Source: a virus. From it: DNA of 28,675 bases. The stretch spans positions 1 through 28,675 of IMG/VR virus record IMGVR_UViG_3300041955_000703; one strand, 5' to 3'. Shown piece after piece: positions 27,032 through 28,675 of the stretch. The notes beneath the pieces are model-generated. The model made no database searches. It worked only from the letters and a program-made list of their open reading frames with translations, and was not told where the DNA came from. The translations under genes were made by a program, and so were the position numbers. Each line of letters begins with the position of its first letter. Position 1 is the first letter of the stretch.

Positions 27032-27290
27032 CCACTCCCTGGACCTGCCCCCCGCAGCCATCATCTGCCCACACCTCAAGGACCCCAATGTGATGGTGGT
27101 CTGTGCCTGGTGTCCTGGCAAGGCTGAGGCTGATGCCTGGTGCAAGGCCAGAGGCTACAGGGTCACACATGGCTGCTGCCCCGCCTGCACCAAGAAGATG
27201 AGAGCTGAGCTGACCAAGGCTCCAGCAGCACCCACCATCCCGTCCCCATTCAACTGCTGCGGGGACCGTGATTTTTGCATTGCAGATTGA
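27009..27290 (+). CDS. zinc-finger protein (CAWC...HGCCPAC)
   Basis: The ATG at 27009 (METRPPVDHSL) gives 93 aa. Residues from about 32 (VCAWCPGKAEADAWCKARGY) lead into VTHGCCPACTKKM, the CAWC...SHG-x-CP-x-C zinc-binding pattern common in short phage and bacterial response-type proteins. Further Cys occur at the C-terminus (NCCGDRDFC). It probably binds zinc; function unknown. Confidence 0.65.
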   Translation: METRPPVDHSLDLPPAAIICPHLKDPNVMVVCAWCPGKAEADAWCKARGYRVTHGCCPACTKKMRAELTKAPAAPTIPSPFNCCGDRDFCIAD

Positions 27291-27321
27291 AACCCAACGG
27301 TTCAGAAACCAAACCCGCCAC

Positions 27322-27792
27322 ATGAGAAACCCAACCAAGTATGCAAAGCTGCTGGATCAAATCTCCACAGCCCGAAAGTTTGTCCAGGACCAGCTGGACT
27401 CCTATCCCAAGGCCCTGCCCAGGCTTGACCCCCTCCTGGGGGAGCTCTCAGATACCGTGGACCTCAACCCCTACGGGGGCAGCTTTTGGTTCACCGTCCA
27501 CAACAGGGAGGACCTGCAGGTGCTCCTGCAGCTGGCCCCCAAGTGGACAAAAGAGATTGAGGAGAAGGGCATCAGATACACTGCTGTCGTGGACGGGGTG
27601 ACCTATTGGGTGGCAGCCCAAGATGCTGGACTGCCTGACACCTGCAGGCTGGTGGAGAAAGAGATTGAGCTGCCAGCTGTGGCAGCCAAGACGGTCAAGA
27701 GGTGGGTGGTGGAGTGTGATCCTCCCCCCGCCGAGTCTGCCGCTGCAGTCAATCCTGAGGCACAGAAATCTGAAACTGCCACAGGGCTCTAA
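27322..27792 (+). CDS. unknown 156-aa protein
   Basis: The ATG at 27322 (MRNPTKYAKLLDQIS) follows a C/A-rich leader (CCAAACCCGCCAC) and no Shine-Dalgarno site. The protein has a helical N-terminus and a beta-rich middle (SFWFTVHNREDLQVLLQL; YTAVVDGVTYWVAA), ending in a Pro/Ala-rich tail. It lies just before the RecT-like gene, so a recombination or DNA-protection role is plausible but unproven. Confidence 0.6.
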   Translation: MRNPTKYAKLLDQISTARKFVQDQLDSYPKALPRLDPLLGELSDTVDLNPYGGSFWFTVHNREDLQVLLQLAPKWTKEIEEKGIRYTAVVDGVTYWVAAQDAGLPDTCRLVEKEIELPAVAAKTVKRWVVECDPPPAESAAAVNPEAQKSETATGL

Positions 27793-27796
27793 ACTC

Positions 27797-28555
27797 ATGG
27801 ACGAAGCAAAACCCAAGCCCCCCACTGATGAGCTGCCCCTGCAGACCGGGCCAGCTGTCCCAATCGAAAAGCAGGCTGCTGCTCCTCTCACCCTGGCCCC
27901 CGCCGCAGCCCCGCTGGCAGGGGCCAAGCCCCCGGTGCCCAAGTCTCAGCTCATTGAGATGACAGGCAAGGGGGTCCAGCTCAAGACCGTGGAGGAGGTC
28001 TTTCTGTTTTCACAGGCCCTCATGAAATCAGGCATGGCACCCAAGGGCCTGGACACCCAGGAAAAGATTTTCATTGTGGTGGAGTTTGGCCTGGAGTTGG
28101 GCCTGAGCCCAATGGCTGCCTGCCAGAATATATCCTGCATCAATAACAGGCCCACCGTTTGGGGTGATGCGGTCCCAGGGCTCTGCGCTCCCCTCATTGA
28201 GGACTACAAGGATGAGGAGATTGGCGAGCAGGGCAAAGATTCCTGGGGTTTCAAGGTGACCGTCAAACGCAAGGGCAGGGCCAGCCCGGTGGTGCGGTCA
28301 TTCACTGTGGCTGACGCCAGGGCAGCCCACCTGTGGGGCAAGCGGGGGGCTGCAGGAGGGGAAACCCCCTGGATCACCCACCCAGGCAGGATGCTCCTCA
28401 TGAGGGCCAGGACATTTGCTTTCCGTGATGCCTGCCCCGATGCGCTCAGGGGCCTGCTCACTGTGGAGGAGGCCAGGGACCTCCCTGAGGAGCCCATGAA
28501 AAATGTCACAGGATCAGCCAAGCTGGACGCCATTGACGGGGGGACCACACCATGA
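27797..28555 (+). CDS. RecT-like single-strand annealing protein
   Basis: The ATG at 27797 follows the previous TAA by four bases and gives 252 aa. The first 50 residues are a Pro/Ala-rich linker. The core has VEFGLELGLSPMAACQNISCINNRPTVWGDAVPGL (95-129), the RecT signature G-x-SPM...I-x-x-x-x-x-P-x-x-x-x-D, then WGFKVTVKRKG, and PWITHPGRMLLMRARTFAFRDACPDALRGLLTVEEARD near the C-terminus, also characteristic. RecT-like proteins anneal single strands and usually pair with an exonuclease, which is not visible in the window and may lie to the right. Confidence 0.8.
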   Translation: MDEAKPKPPTDELPLQTGPAVPIEKQAAAPLTLAPAAAPLAGAKPPVPKSQLIEMTGKGVQLKTVEEVFLFSQALMKSGMAPKGLDTQEKIFIVVEFGLELGLSPMAACQNISCINNRPTVWGDAVPGLCAPLIEDYKDEEIGEQGKDSWGFKVTVKRKGRASPVVRSFTVADARAAHLWGKRGAAGGETPWITHPGRMLLMRARTFAFRDACPDALRGLLTVEEARDLPEEPMKNVTGSAKLDAIDGGTTP

Positions 28556-28675
28556 AAGAGGTCACCGTCACCCTGGAGACTCAGATTGCCGAGCTCAAGA
28601 GGGAGCTGGCAGTCAGGGAAAATGTGTATCGGTCATGGATTGCAAAGGGCACCATGAGGCAGGAGGTGGCTGACT
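28552..28675 (+). CDS. small phage protein, partial (ELKRELAxRxxVY type)
   Basis: The ATG overlaps the RecT-like stop (ATGA) and the frame runs off the window after 41 codons. The visible sequence (TQIAELKRELAVRENVYRSW, IAKGTMRQEVAD) matches a common small helical phage protein that has ELKRE-x-x-x-R-x-x-VY-x-x-W. Function is unknown; it usually lies next to recombination genes. Confidence 0.7.
   Translation, partial: MKEVTVTLETQIAELKRELAVRENVYRSWIAKGTMRQEVAD

Noticed and set aside
10859-27300. GAAACCCAACGG at 10859-10870 and 27289-27300 as a regulatory repeat
   Set aside because: The first copy lies within the small terminase coding region (antisense) or its edge and the second before 27322; 12 bases in such biased sequence may be chance.
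1-28675. Whole-genome reassignment of TAG to an amino acid
   Set aside because: TAG ends other genes cleanly (91-aa gene at 11373 and FkbM-like gene at 18501), and genes are not riddled with TAG; at most leaky or local suppression.
1-28675. tRNA genes, CRISPR arrays, insertion sequences, integrase or attachment sites
   Set aside because: No cloverleaf-type sequence, no regularly spaced repeats, no transposase or integrase motifs seen in any frame.

Overview
This window is part of the genome of a tailed double-stranded DNA bacteriophage or prophage. The evidence is a complete packaging and head module (small and large terminase, Mu gp29-type portal, Mu I-type protease/scaffold, decoration-like protein, major capsid protein, gp36-type connector), a tape measure and tail hub module, and early-type genes (replication initiator-like protein, DnaC-like loader, RecT-like annealing protein). 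Genes are packed tightly, and most are joined by 4-base ATGA or GTGA stop/start overlaps. The DNA is G+C rich (58% by hand count over 14761-15300), uses AGG heavily for arginine and is strikingly poor in CpG. The host cannot be named from the sequence. Shine-Dalgarno sites are weak or absent before several key genes, which instead have C/A-rich leaders.

Layout. (1) 1-10885, minus strand: small terminase, large terminase, three small membrane or secreted proteins (lysis or spanin candidates, one with a mucin-like Pro/Thr/Ser tail), a small zinc-ribbon protein, portal, protease/scaffold, decoration-like protein, major capsid protein, three small head or connector proteins, a GH130-like five-bladed propeller protein and a DUF6527-like protein. 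(2) 10886-11099: divergent intergenic region with a 9-bp inverted repeat. (3) 11100-20493, plus strand: replication initiator-like protein with tandem repeats, DnaC-like loader, an RHH/GIY-YIG gene of foreign composition, many small proteins, a YiiX/NlpC-P60-like peptidase, and a glycan island with three glycosyltransferases (GT2/GT7C-like, GT11-like, GT25-like) and three methyltransferases (two FkbM-like, one TylF-like). (4) 20551-24974, minus strand: tape measure, tail hub, a Cys-rich tail-associated protein and a small zinc protein. A strong intrinsic terminator lies only 40 bases upstream of the tape measure start. (5) 25146-25385, minus: a small basic protein. (6) 25414-28675, plus: a second early-type block with a secreted protein, a Zn-binding phage protein whose frame is cut by an amber codon, a zinc-finger protein and a RecT-like protein.

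How it fits together. Region 1 packages DNA and builds the head. Region 4 builds the tail tip and sets tail length. Regions 3 and 6 replicate and recombine DNA and carry the glycan genes. The glycan island is the most unusual functional set: it could build a methylated oligosaccharide on virion proteins (the Pro/Thr/Ser-rich secreted protein is one candidate acceptor) or on the host surface, while the structural operon carries a carbohydrate-active propeller. The most informative smaller signals are these: GIY-YIG composition unlike its neighbours, an LAN tripeptide recurring in the protease/scaffold and capsid genes, a 14-residue motif shared by the capsid protein and a nearby small protein, C/A-only leaders before capsid genes, and two amber codons followed in frame by coding sequence.
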